From Erinaceus europaeus (Eukaryota > Chordata > Mammalia > Eulipotyphla > Erinaceidae): a stretch of DNA of 64,000 bases. The DNA is taken from the NCBI RefSeq assembly GCF_950295315.1, contig NC_080171.1, positions 36,110,822 through 36,174,821 on the forward strand, written 5' to 3'. The notes under the pieces are model-generated. The model saw nothing but the letters and a program-made list of their open reading frames with translations. It was not told the DNA's origin and did no database searches. Below are positions 23,186 through 34,970 of this stretch, piece after piece. The first letter of the stretch is position 1, and every line of letters starts with the position of its first letter. Position numbers and translations under genes: made by a program.

Positions 23186-23597
23186 AGATATAATATAGTA
23201 ACACAGGAAGGAGCACATCTACCCATATATGGGACAGAGGCAGGTATATACTATGACTTCAATGATAACTACTTTAGCTTATGTGCATCTGAGTTTTACC
23301 ATAATTTGTGAGATCTGATGAGCAAAACCTTGTAATGGCAGAAAAATTAGCCTGTTCCTCACCCTCCTCCTTCTAGGAAATGTGCATGTCATGCAGCCAG
23401 TGGCCAGAATATCTTCACAGTCTTCAAGCTGCAGGTATAATGTTCAAAAAAACAGTAATAAAGTTGGAATAACAACTGCTGTGAGAAAATAATACATGGT
23501 AATTAGCTGGGAGGAGAGCCGAAGGAAAGTCCAACTGTTTGTTGAAAATTGTTTAAAAATTAGGTATAAAAGTGAACTGTTGCAGATAAATTTTTAT

Positions 23598-23745
23598 GGA
23601 CTAGGGAAACAGGATAGCTGGGAGAGCGCAGGACTTGCATGACTGAGACTCTCAGTTCAACCCCTGATGATGTATACATACACTGGCACTCAGCTTTTCT
23701 CTCTCATCTGAAATGCTCTCTCATCTGAAGTAAATTTTATTTTTT
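23598..23745 (+). repeat. Eroded SINE-D-like element
   Basis: GGGAAACAGGATAGCTGGGA, TCTCAGTTCAACCCCTGATG and TTTTCTCTCTCATCTGAA; the last motif is duplicated. Confidence 0.5.
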
Positions 23746-25310
23746 TAAAAGAAAACATTCTATGCACAGAGTGCATGGCAGAAAACAGACCTGGATTCTA
23801 TCCTAGCATGTGAAATAACTGCCTGTCTACACCAGAATGACACCTTCAAATGCCTCAATCCATGAAATCAAATCCTGAGTATCTATCTTCCTTCTTCCAG
23901 GAAAAGGAAGAGACAGGGACTGGATGTAGGTAAAGTGGCTCAGGGAAGGAAGACTATTCTTGAGATAAGCACCACTATGGGCAACTGACGTTCCATCTTG
24001 CTAACACCACTGTGTGGAGAAGTGGAGAAAGCAATTCAAGGAAAGGAGCCATCTACTGTCCCTCATCTCTGCTCTCTGACCTTGCTTAAGTGAAGAGTAA
24101 ACTCCCCACATGAAGACCCAAGGAAATTGAAGAGCTTCAGTGTCTGACTGAGTGGAGCAATTGTCAAGGCCTGGGAAACATGTAATGATGGCTAGAGAAA
24201 ATGAGTATGATGTTGGCTCAGGAAAAAACAACTCTGTAGGTATGACAGACATATCTGTGCCCTCAAAGAGATAAGATACAATTGCTGCAAAATTAGTGAT
24301 TCCTTTGGAAGGCCCTTTATTAGCATATAGAAAAGGTATGTTACAAAAGTGAAGCTGTATTTTTATCTCGTTTTTCGTTACTGGTGGTTGTTATGTAAAT
24401 GAGGGGAAAACAGTTCTAGGGATGCATAAGACCTCACATGTCCGTGTCTCTTGCAGACACAACTGATAGTCTTTCAGATTTTACCCAGTGGCTAATTAGT
24501 TATTAAAAAGACAGCAAGGAAAATTTCCATAAAGGCACCTCTAAATGTCCCTGAAAGTTTACAAGGTAATTTTGAAATCTATAATGAAAAAGGGGAGGAC
24601 ATACATTTTAATACCATCATTCTGCAAGACCCTCAGACAGAAAGCCAACCTGAAGTGAGTGAGTTAGTGAGTGAGAGACTGTGTGTATATAAATACAGAA
24701 TTTTAATAAATTCAAAGGGCTATTCCTATGACAAGGACAATAAAGCAAAATGCTAAAACGGAGAAAAAAAACTCAGAAGTATTGTCTTTCTCTTTTTAAA
24801 CCAACTCAAATACATAGGATAGTAAAGGCAAAGTCATTTAAATCATTTCCTTAGTAATACAAGTAATATTTAAATAGATTTAATAGTGCTGCTCCAAACC
24901 AATGAATTATGGGTTTAAAACCTATTAAAATGTAATGTTTTTTTCCTGAGCTGAGGAGAGAGATTTAAATCCACTGAATTTTAATATTTCAGCTTGAGCT
25001 GCAGGAGGTAGAGAAAGTCCAAATGAACTATTCCATCAGCACCATTCAAGCATGAACATTTTAATCAGTTTTACTTCCTTGGAGTTCTCTAACACAGTTT
25101 ACGCTGTCATTCTGAAAGCACTTAACACAGAGAGTGTGAAAAACCACCAAGGCTTGTTATTGCCTTCACAATTGATGGCAAATAATTTTTGCAGACTTCC
25201 TATCATTAAAATGTCACTGCTAAAAATTGAAGTTCAGCATTTCTTGTACTAAACTGCATTTCTCCCTGTAACACACAGCATACCTGTTCTTAAGGATTTC
25301 TAAGGGGTAT

Positions 25311-25337
25311 GCTTTTTTTTTTTTTTTTTTTTTTTGG
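25311..25337. repeat. T27 homopolymer
   Basis: About 26-27 T in a row with no recognisable SINE or L1 body attached on the right side. Confidence 0.9.
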
Positions 25338-26620
25338 TGGAGAAAGTGTATTTCTATCTTTTTTTTTCCCTTAGAGTTAGAATTAAAAAGAGGACAAGGA
25401 GAGAACCCCATTTTCTAGCTTTACAAATGAAATATTTTCTTTCCCAAAGTTCTTACTAACAAAACTTTTTATTAGTGGCAGTTTCTTTAGAGAAATTCCT
25501 ATGGTAAGATTCCAAGTCAGTTTCCTTTATTAAGCATAACCACACTCAACACAGCATGTGCTGATTATATAGTGTAATGGATTTAAAAAGCATTTTAAGA
25601 TAGTCAGATGACTCAATAATACAGGAAATGAAAACATCATTTCTAATTAGATCATATTACTGATTTAAAACTACAATTTGTGTGTTGCTCCAACAGAGTG
25701 ATCTTGCAGAGATTCTAATTTAAAAACACAGTGGCTGGCAGGACAATGACAAGATCAAACTACACACATAACACATTCCCTCAGCCCATTTGGGGAAACT
25801 CCAGGAAAGCTTAAAGGAAAGGTGAAACACAACTGATTCAAAACAAACACAAAATATTAACTGCATAAAAGCAACACAAGAATTTTCCTGGGGTTTTTTC
25901 CTTATAAATAAAAGATAAATGATATTTAACTTATTTCAATCTATCAACAGTTTTAAACTGAACATGACCTGTGAAAGAAATCATTATAACTGTGTTTCAT
26001 TCCATTAAACACAACTAGCTTATTGTCAAGAGAACAAGCCGCCTCTCCAGGTTTCAGGCTCACTTCAGCATTTTGCATTTAAACTGCATGGATCACTGGT
26101 TTGGCTCATTTACCAATGAAGGTAGAATAATATTGCAGAGTTAAAAAGGTGCTTCATCAGATTTCATTAAATCTGGGAACATTTGTGCCTGTCTGGATGG
26201 TGCACACACATATAAAACACATACATATGTAGAGATAAATAAATGAAGGTCTGCAGGAGCTTTAGATGGGGTTTTGCCTCTCTGAAACATAATTTCCATG
26301 CTACCGCCTGCCCACCCCCCCACAAACACCCTTGCAGAAAATCACTGTCAGCTACATTTTAAAAACCAAGTAACAAAAATGTGAAATTTACCCTTCAGTT
26401 CCTTTTGGTAGCAGGCCAAAATACCCACACCTCACAACAAAGCCATGCCCAAAGGGACATGGAACAAGCTAGAATATCTAAAATTCTACAATGTTACAAC
26501 TCTGGAAACTACTACTCATCCATTACTAGGACTGAAACATAAAAGACCAAAACAACAGAGAAGAACAAGAGAAATACACTTAAGCAAGTTTGCAATGCGA
26601 TTCTTCCCTTTCAAATGTTT

Positions 26621-26628
<8 letters not shown>

Positions 26629-26661
<33 letters not shown>
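26629..26661. repeat. (GA)n microsatellite
   Basis: About 16 AG units after GTAGTAGTAG. Confidence 0.95.
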
Positions 26662-26664
<3 letters not shown>

Positions 26665-28806
26665 TGTGTATGTCTCCACACATTTGTTTTTCCTACTTCT
26701 GCAATTTAATGAAAGATTATGTGACTGACTCCATTTTCTGCTCAGGTACAAATAATTTGGAATTCCCACTAGATCCACCACCAACAACACATGCTGCTTT
26801 GATAGCATGCAGTTCTGAGTGAGTTTTTCAAATAAATTTTGAGGTCACAAAATTAAATTAGCTTTAATAATTAAATCCATATATACACAACATATTTGTC
26901 AGTTACTCTGCTACAGCCTAATAAATCATTCTTTCCCTGGGAAAAGGCAATATGAATTCCATTCAAAACAAAGTATATAAAATGAAACAGATAGAAAACA
27001 GTATTAAAAATATCTATTGTGATGAAGGGAAGGGCAGTTGCTCTGGTTTACTATCTTATCCCATATTTTTAAGCAACATCTAACACAGAACAATATGACT
27101 TTGACTCAAATTAATCTCTCCACTGTACAGACAGTAACTCATAAGACATGAAAAAAGAAACAAAAAAATTAATAATAGTAAGGCACTCTGTTTTCCTAGA
27201 AAAAGCTGCCAAGCAGACATAAGGTAGGATGGCAGGCTAGCTGGTCTTAGCAGTTCAGACAAACAAACACTAGCCAGAAATGACCCAGCACCACCATCAG
27301 TCCTCACTCTATGCATTCTCTTCTTCAAAAGCAGAGTGTAGTGTGGGTGAGGAATGTATGTTCTATCCTGATGACTGTGGGAGATGTGGTAACCAAAATA
27401 TGTCTCAACAGTAACACAGCACACAAACTAATACAACTGGTATATCCATGTATACCAAACAATAAAGCTTCCTCAGACGTTTTTAAAAGTCTAATACCCC
27501 CCACTGTTTTCTGTCCTCTCAGAAAATGAAAATAATAATTGTGAAATAAATGCACTCATCTCTCCCCTACCCACACAGTATACAGAATATGACATATGAG
27601 TCTGCATGGTTTGTTCTAATATGGTCTCTTTTTCCCAATGGATATGTGTGAGGAAATAAAGGATACTCTTTTCCATTTATTATGTCTCCTAATTTACTAG
27701 GGTGTTTTCTCATGGTCAGAGGACCACAAAATAGAGTCCATTAAAAAGCAAGCTATAATCAGACCATTGCTCTATCACCATCTGCAGTCATCCCAGAGTT
27801 CCAATTCCCTTGTTAAAAGACAGAGGCATAAGTGAAGCAATACCTTCACTTCAGATTGATTATCAGACAACTCTTACCCACATCTTCACTCAGCAATTTG
27901 AATTTTAATGAAAGGAAATAAAATAATTAGCATTTCAAAGTGTGTTTGATACACTGAAGGGAGAAAAAGAGAAAAGACTATTGTGTATAATGTAAACACA
28001 AAAGAAAGTATTTGGGTGGAGGCAGAAAGAAGAAAGTATATTTGTAATGTCTTCATTAGAATAAAAATGTACCAGGTGCACAGAGATGTGAAGATTGTGC
28101 TGTTTTCAGCTAAAATGTCTGGCCTTTATAATTTCCAAGTTTCAACATCTTATTTTATTACTTGTTGCATTAACCTAGGAGAAACATCTAAGTGGAGCTC
28201 AAGTGATTATTCAAACCCATGAATTCCAGCAAAATTTTTACGCACATTCAATACAACTATTACCAGGAAAAATTTTCTAAGCCATAATTTTTTCAGAAAA
28301 GTGTAGTTTCTACTACATCTATTATCTCTACTATAAATGGACACTAGCCCTGGAGAATCACTCATCACAGAGGAGGAAGAGTAGTGGGGAGATGCATGTA
28401 TATTTTATTGCACCAAAAATAGTATCAAGCCATTTCATATAATCATTTGAGAAAAGATGAAAGAAATCAGGTTATTTTAACATCAGGGCAATCTGTATCT
28501 TTTTACTGGCATTGGCTAGTAACAGGAGTTGATTGCAAAAGAATGGAACTATCCAATCTTTCTTTCTCTCTCTCTCTGGGGGTTGGTGGTGGCGGTGGTG
28601 GTAGTGATTTCAGGAACATGTCAACTTGAACTCATGAGAATAAGATCCAAAGTTTCTGAGGTAGCCATCAAATTTCAAAGTGCTTGATTTCACTTTATGG
28701 TTCTCTACTGCCTTTTGCCCCTTGGATGGAACAAAATTTCAAAAGAGAAAGTAAGAAAGCTGATGACACACACTAAGATCAGAGCTAAAATGGAAAGGCC
28801 ACGTAC

Positions 28807-28881
28807 CCCAATGATGGCGTTCAGTTCTGCCATGGTCACCTGCTTGGCCCGTTCCACAGCCTGCACCACTTGTTGCTGGTG
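28807..28881 (-). CDS. TLE4: TLE4 internal exon (probably exon 7; Q domain)
   Basis: A 75-nt, phase 0-0 exon encodes 25 codons, HQQQVVQAVERAKQVTM through AELNAIIG. It is bounded by the acceptor CATTTATAG and the donor GGG/GTACGT. The translation matches the Q (glutamine-rich) domain of the Groucho/TLE family at about residues 101-125. In this domain amphipathic helices build the tetramer and contact TCF/LEF factors. The exon joins in frame with the 63-nt exon at 45228-45290 on one side and the 205-nt exon at 5937-6141 on the other. Because it is a multiple of three with phase 0 at both ends, skipping it would remove 25 helix residues without a frameshift. The acceptor has a weak pyrimidine tract (TTCTGTTTTTGATCTTC), but the coding match leaves little doubt. 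Confidence 0.96.
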
Positions 28882-29639
28882 CTATAAATGAAGATCAAAA
28901 ACAGAATACATTTATTTGTTTTCTAGTCAGTCAAGGAGAGTTTTTTCTAGCATGTACTCTAACTTAATTACATGCAAAACAGGATTTTGGGGTCTCCATA
29001 TCCATATTTCAAATACAAGCCCTGGGTGATGGTTGACTAAGTATCTAAGGTCCTCTTATACCTATCCTGCTGAAAAATTAGCTGGATATTCAAGTGCAAT
29101 CTCTAGGATACTCCCTCCCTTACAACAGGTAGAAAAGGCTTAAATTTTAATTTCAATTTTGACCCAACATCTCCCACAAATAATACAGTACATTTCTATG
29201 TGAAAAGTGTTCATATACTAGTTCCTAAGGACATATGGACTGCATAACTAAGAGATGAAAAAGTACTTGGTATTTGTACTTCCACTGTATTTAAAACACC
29301 TGAAGTCTGCTCTGGTAAAGTTTGAGGACTTCAGGTATTTTAAATGCAATCAAAAAACTCATATCTATAGGTCTACTATCTTTCCTTTGACAAACTAGAG
29401 TGGGTAATGTAGTGAAATACATGGTATTACATTCTAAACCTCTCAAATATATAGGTGCTAATAAAGTACAGTAACCTAACTCACTATGTTTATCTCCCAG
29501 CTGTTGGTAGTAGTAGAGGAGATGCTATATGAAATCAAAGTGCTTTAAACTAGTTCTTTACACAGATATTTTACCCTGGGTTTCCTACTATAGATGTATT
29601 TTTTGTGTACCAAAAAATACATTTTGGAACAAAAATGTA

Positions 29640-29644
29640 AAAAA

Positions 29645-29691
<47 letters not shown>

Positions 29692-29692
29692 A
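29640..29692. repeat. (AAAT)n microsatellite
   Basis: About 13 AAAT units without a SINE body in front, unlike the AAAT tails of SINE-A. Confidence 0.95.
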
Positions 29693-29999
29693 TGTGTGTT
29701 AAGTGTTTAGTGGACTCTAAATTAAACTATTCACCTTTGATATTTTTGTTGATTTATAAAATTTCCATAAAAGAAATTTTCCATTTCTGAGGACTGAAAC
29801 AACCCCAAAGGGTTGTTTTTTAATATATATTTCTATTCTCTTAATCTAATATTTATTAGCAAAGTGGAACAATGCGTTCCACTTAGTCTTAAGCAAAATA
29901 AAAATTCTAAAGATTTATGAATATTAGAAGGAACGAAAGCAGTCAATAATCAGTCTTCACATGATAATAATCATAATAATAATATTATTATTATAATCA

Positions 30000-30060
30000 A
30001 GTATGTTCATTGGGCACTTACTATGTACCAAGTACAGATCTATTGTTTACAGGTAGAATA
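30000..30060 (+). repeat. L2/MIR-like fragment
   Basis: TTGGGCACTTACTATGTACC then AAGTACAGATCTATTG resembles the L2 end motif (GAGCACCTACTATGTGCCAGG). Confidence 0.45.
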
Positions 30061-30436
30061 TCACTGTCTTTAGTGAACAAAATGACTATACTTAAAAGAT
30101 GGAGAAAAAGACAACACTGGGATTTATCTAATACTTAAAGGTAAGTTTACAGATAAAAACTTTTAGGGCACTGTCTACCTTTTGCTTTCCCACATTCGAC
30201 AATGGCTGCTCAAAACTTTCACTATACTAGCTGACAGCCAAAATAATACATGTATTAACATTCACCATGGAGTTCATACCAAAAACATACATTCATTGAA
30301 GTTTTTAGTTATTAGTCATTTCTGTACATTACTGAAATGTGTCTCTATTATTGAAATACCATCTACTTTATATCAGGTACAGACACACATACACACACAC
30401 ATCAGTTCCATGAGACACAGATAAAGACAATTATTA

Positions 30437-30652
30437 AGTTCTTTCTTTTTTATTGTAATTTTTATTATCTTTATTTTTATTAAATAGAGACAGTCATAAA
30501 TTGAGAGGGGAGTCAGAGATAGAGAAGGAGAGACAGAGAAAAACCTACAGCCCTGCCTTCCCTCTGCAGGTGGGGACTGGGGGCCCGAACCTGGGTCCTT
30601 GCACACTATAACATGTGTGCTCAACCAGGTGCACCACCACCTGGCCCCCATT
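30437..30652 (-). repeat. SINE-B, minus strand
   Basis: The complement of the family is seen: TTTATTAAATAGAGACAGTC, CTCTGCAGGTGGGGACTGGG, CCGAACCTGGGTCCTTGCAC and GGTGCACCACCACCTGGCCC at the head end. Confidence 0.92.
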
Positions 30653-30722
30653 AAGCTTGTTATTCAGACTGATTTCTGCTAACAAAGATGGGCAAAGATG
30701 CCTCACATAGTAGGGAATAATA

Positions 30723-30731
30723 ATCTCTCAA

Positions 30732-30765
<34 letters not shown>

Positions 30766-30781
30766 CCTCCCTCCCTCCCAG
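30723..30781. repeat. (TC)n low-complexity tract
   Basis: TCTCTC units with TTTC and TCCC interruptions. Confidence 0.9.
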
Positions 30782-31639
30782 TCTCCCTCTCCCTCTGTTT
30801 TTCTGGCTAGATGTTAGAATCAAAGATGTTTACTGAAAAAACCAGAAAACAATAATACTGCCATCAGTTGCTCCTACAGGAGTTAACTAAAAAGCTGAAA
30901 TGGCAAAGGAAATCATGATTCCACTCCTTCCTTTTCCCTCAGGGCAATGGTAATGGGTAAATACCACATCTGGACTCTACCTGTACATTATAGGTTTTTT
31001 ATTTCCCTATTTCTGTTTACAGCTCTGAATCATTCACTGTTTAAGGACTTTTTGGAGCAAAAGCTCCCTTAGGAAAAGAATGATTCCTCGCATGCTAAAC
31101 AAAGAACCAGAAATACCCAGACTTAGCTCACTCAGACACAAAATAACATGATACCACAGACAAGCATGAATCAATATAAGGTATAAAAATTAAAATTCAG
31201 ACAAAGGAGAAAGGGCAAATGATGGCAAAAGGAAATGAACACTTTAGAACAAGTCTAAAATACTACCCAAAAACTGACCTACAGTTGCTATTGCCTCTTT
31301 CAAATGAGTTCTGATTCAAGAAAATACAGAAAAGTTCACCATAGCTTAAGGCCATGATCGCTTTAATATTACTTCTTCCGCTTCTTTCCTTTATCTTTCC
31401 CCCATCCCCAAATATTTGTTCTTCTCCCACGGCGCGTCTCAGTCCTTTTCCCTCCCACTTCCAGCTTACCTTCACTTCCGCCTTACCACAAGTGATACCA
31501 GCCATTCTTGCCCCAGAAAATCTGTAGAAGGTAATAGTACCTATACTTCTCTATTCATTCTAGCTGCTCACTCAGATATGAGCTCCCAGAGCATGAATTT
31601 CCCACCAATATCACCAAATAAAATGCCATTAAGAATATG

Positions 31640-31735
31640 TTACGGATTAGTGGCACAATGGATAAAGCCAAATTCAGTATAGGGCATCACATGTGGCAAA
31701 GTGGTACTCTGGCTCTTTCTCCTCTCAGTATTTTT
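31640..31735 (+). repeat. Eroded SINE-C-like element
   Basis: TAGTGGCACAATGGATAAAG followed by TACTCTGGCTCTTTCTCCTC; the tail is lost. Confidence 0.45.
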
Positions 31736-31989
31736 AAGAAACATGTTAATTAATCAACAAGGATTAAAAGGGGTCTCCAGCTGGGATACAGAAGAATAAA
31801 ATTCCCATTTTTCTATTAAGTACTATGATTCAAAATCTTTTAAATCTAAGAAGTAGATTGTGGTTATGGCTGTATATTCAAGTTTACCAGTAATCATGGA
31901 ATGTAACTGTACACTTAAAATGAGTGAACTGTATGATGACCAGATTAACAGATTAATAAAATACTGTGATATAATAAATACAAGTATGG

Positions 31990-32147
31990 GCTGGGTAGAC
32001 AGCATAATGGTTATGCAAAAGCCTTTCAGGCCTGAGGCTCTGAGGTCCCAGGTTCAATCCCCAGCCCCACCATAAGCCAGAACTGAACAGTGTTCTGGTC
32101 TCTTTCTCTCTCCCTCTATATATTATCTCATTGAAAATAAACTAAAG
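31990..32147 (+). repeat. SINE-D, first member of a nested SINE cluster
   Basis: GGTAGACAGCATAATGGTTA, CCCAGGTTCAATCCCCAGCC and AACTGAACAGTGTTCTGGTC, close to family consensus. Its left duplication (AAATACAAGTATGG, 31976-31989) is matched only at 32766-32779, beyond two SINE-A copies. Confidence 0.9.
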
Positions 32148-32421
32148 GGCGGTAGTGCAGCAGGTAAGCACAAGGACCGGCACTAAGGATTCTGGTTTGA
32201 GCCCCCAGCTCCCCATCTGCAGAGGGTTGCTTCACAAGCAGTGAAGCAGTTCTACAGGTGTCTCTCTCTCCCCCTCTGTCTTCTCCTCCTTTCTCCATTT
32301 CTCTGTCCTATCATACAACAACAGCAACATCAATAACAACAATAATAACTACAACAATAAAAACAACAAGGGCAACAAGAGAATAAATAAATATTAAAAA
32401 AATAATAAATAAATAAAATAA
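32148..32421 (+). repeat. SINE-A inside the D tail
   Basis: A shortened head (GGGCGGTAGTGCAGCAGGTA) leads into a complete body and AACAACAAGGGCAACAAGAG tail. It lies between the D element and the next SINE-A, without its own clear outer duplication. Confidence 0.88.
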
Positions 32422-32689
32422 AGGGAGTCAAGTGGTAGCACAGCAGGTTAAGCGCACGTAGCACGAAGCGCAAAGACTGGTGGAAGGATCCTAGGTTTGA
32501 GTTCCCGGCTCCCCAACTGCAGAAGTGTCACTTCACGGGCGGTGAAGCAGGTCTGCAGGTGTCTATCTTTCTCTCCCGCTCTCTGTCTTCCTCTCCTCTC
32601 TCCATTTCTCCCATCCTATCTAACAATGATGACACATCAATAAGAACAACAACAAAGCAACAAGGTCAACAAAAGGGAAAATAAATATA

Positions 32690-32742
<53 letters not shown>

Positions 32743-32765
32743 AAATTTTAAAAAGAAGAAGAAGA
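32422..32765 (+). repeat. SINE-A with (AAAT)n tail
   Basis: GGGAGTCAAGTGGTAGCACA starts the copy. The tail carries a long AAAT array at about 32692-32745 and then AAGAAGAAGAA. Confidence 0.9.
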
Positions 32766-33094
32766 AAATACAAGTATGGTTGAAAAAAAGACCAGTAAAA
32801 TGAAATCCTATTTATATGCTAAATAATCAGTTTACTTTCATCTAATAAAACAGCTTTGTGCATTTGTTTAGGGAGAGTACTAAAAATACTTCTTCTACCA
32901 AAAAGAGATTAAAACAAAGTTTGTGGTGAAACAACTCCTGGTGAAAACCAGACCTTAAACAACTAAGTTGTGTATAGTAAGTGTTTTAGCACCTGTTCAA
33001 GAGCTTAAAATGGAAATATCTGTCTTTGCAGCGTAACAGTTTATGTAGTGTTTACACTAAAAACTAATTTAAAAATCTCTGGATCCACAACTTA

Positions 33095-33302
33095 GATTGG
33101 CTCTTTTGTTTATTTTTAATAGATCTTATCTTATTTCAATGACAGAGTAAGAAAGATTGAGAGAGAAAGATACACACAGAGGGAAATAAGAGCACCCACT
33201 GCTCCACTCTGGCTTATGGTGGTGTTGGGGATAGAGCCTGGAATATTGAGGCATCAGGTATGAAAGTCTTTCTGCATACCACTATACTATCACCCTTACC
33301 CT
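33095..33302 (-). repeat. SINE-D, minus strand, old
   Basis: CTCTGGCTTATGGTGGTGTT, GAAAGTCTTTCTGCATACCA and CTATACTATCACCCTTACCC are the complement of the D family. Confidence 0.65.
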
Positions 33303-33529
33303 AGCGTCGCTTTATATTACTACTACCCTTATTGATGAGACAGTAAGAGAAATTTGAAATGAACCAGAATTCATTTGTGATGAACAGCATCAATGTTCCT
33401 AAAGTAGAGCTGCAAAAGTGACAGGAGATAATGGCCCAGTTTCTCTCAGAATATCTGAAATGCAGCTACATAGGATGAACATACCAACAAAGGCTATAGG
33501 AAAGAAGTTTCACAGGTCACCAGGAAAGG

Positions 33530-34140
33530 CTTTGTTCTATTCATTCATTCATTCAACACCTACTATGCACCAGGCACTGTGGTAGAAACTGAAATTAGAA
33601 TAATGAACGACAACATTAAGAGGTTCTGTAATTACAACTGGAGGACAATTTCTAAGAGAATATCACAGGCTGGAGCTAATAATCCCTAGGTAAGTGAACC
33701 AGACAACTAAGATCAAAAGAAAGAAGAAATGAGTTGGAAGGCAGAGAATACCTGAGTTAAGGACCCTAAAGGGAAAAGGAGCTCTTCACTCAAAGAGAAA
33801 GGATGAGTTGCTGAATGAGGGCTGTAAAGTGAAGAGACAAAGCAAGGTATGATTTTGAATGGTGTTTTCGGTATGGCAAGACAAGCACGCAAAGCTGCTT
33901 AAAGGAGAAGAGCAAATCAGAAAAGAACAAAGACAAGCATGTAAAGCCCTCTGATTATGGCATATGCATAATCTACAAAACAAGCTAGTGGGAAGTGAAA
34001 TCTGTAAGGTTGGATGTGATCTAACAGTGAAGAGATTTGTAGGACATGGAAAGAAGCTGGCTTGATGCTACAATAAGACATTTTTATTAAAAATATTTAA
34101 GTAGATAGTCTTTTAGTTCTGCACTTTATTAAGATGGACC
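33530..34140 (+). repeat. L2-like ancient LINE remnant
   Basis: TTCATTCATTCATTCAACAC and CTACTATGCACCAGGCACTG are the classic L2-type words. Downstream, the GGAAAAGGAGCTC and GCAAGGTATGATTTTGAATG region fits the same 3' segment loosely. Confidence 0.55.
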
Positions 34141-34228
34141 TAGAAATGTTAAGGAAGTTGGGGATGAGAAAGTGAACCAGGCTGGAGTGAGAACAGAAGG
34201 CTAACAAAATTAAAATATCCCAATGTGA

Positions 34229-34565
34229 GGGGAGCTGGGCAGTAGTGCAGCACATTATGAGCACATGGAGCAAAGCGCAAGGACCAGTTTAAGAATCCCG
34301 GTTCCAGCTCCTGGTTCCCCCACCTGCAGGGGAGTCGCTTCACAAGCGGTAAAGCAGGTCTACAGGTGTCTATCTTTCTCTCCCCCTCTGTTTTTCCCTC
34401 CTCTCTTCATATCTCTCTGTCCTATCCAAGAACGACATCAATAATAACAACAAGAATAACAGCAACGATGAACAATAAGGGCAACAAAAGGGGGAAAAAA
34501 TAGCCTCCAGGAGCAGTGGATTCGTAGTGCAGACACCAAAGATAACCCTGGAGGCAAAAAAAAAA
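34229..34565 (+). repeat. SINE-A long variant, exact TSD
   Basis: The SINE-A body is followed by CCTCCAGGAGCAGTGGATTC and GATAACCCTGGAGGCAAAAA. The perfect 12-bp duplication ATCCCAATGTGA is at 34217-34228 and 34566-34577, so body and extension inserted as one unit. Confidence 0.93.
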
Positions 34566-34727
34566 ATCCCAATGTGAAAGATTGTTTGACCTGAACTTTA
34601 ACTAAATTCACTTCCAGATACCAGGAATCACTGGCCGCATGTACATCAAAACTCATTCAGATCCAGAAAGGATATGTAGAGGTCATCAAACTCAACAGCC
34701 AGTAGTGCTCTAAGAATTCTAGCCACT

Positions 34728-34970
34728 GGGGCTGGGCAGTGGCTCACCAGGTTAGGTGCACATAGTACAAAGTGCAAAGACCCACACAAGGATCCCAGTT
34801 CAAGCCCTCAGGAGCAGGACTGCAGGTGTCTTTCTCTCTTACTTTCTATCTCCCCCATCTCTCTCAATCCTATCCAATAGGGTGGGGGGGGGGGCTTCAG
34901 GAATAGTGGATTCATAGTGCTGGCACCAAGTCGGCTATGGGGGGGGGGGGGGACGGGGGAGGGGAGGGAG
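34728..34970 (+). repeat. SINE-A long variant, diverged
   Basis: GGGGCTGGGCAGTGGCTCAC begins a copy lacking the CACCTGCAGGGGAGTC segment. It then has TTCAGGAATAGTGGATTCAT and G runs near 34886 and 34940. Confidence 0.8.

Larger units (their letters stand above)
6142..28806 (-). other. TLE4: TLE4 intron between the 75-nt and 205-nt exons (22.7 kb)
   Basis: This intron contains many SINEs, L1 fragments, one MITE, L2-like remnants and the assembly gap, listed separately. Stretches with nothing I can name are 7130-8140, 8402-9545, 10250-11030, 11961-12999, 13220-13840, 17100-19200, 20900-21620, 23750-26625 and 26662-28806. Low-complexity patches are (AT)n near 12115-12130, a C9 run near 17401 and a TGG-rich patch at 28578-28606. 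The blocks near 24930-25260 and 25900-26180 have the composition of conserved noncoding elements. No splice-flanked reading frame beyond the listed exons was found. Confidence 0.85.
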
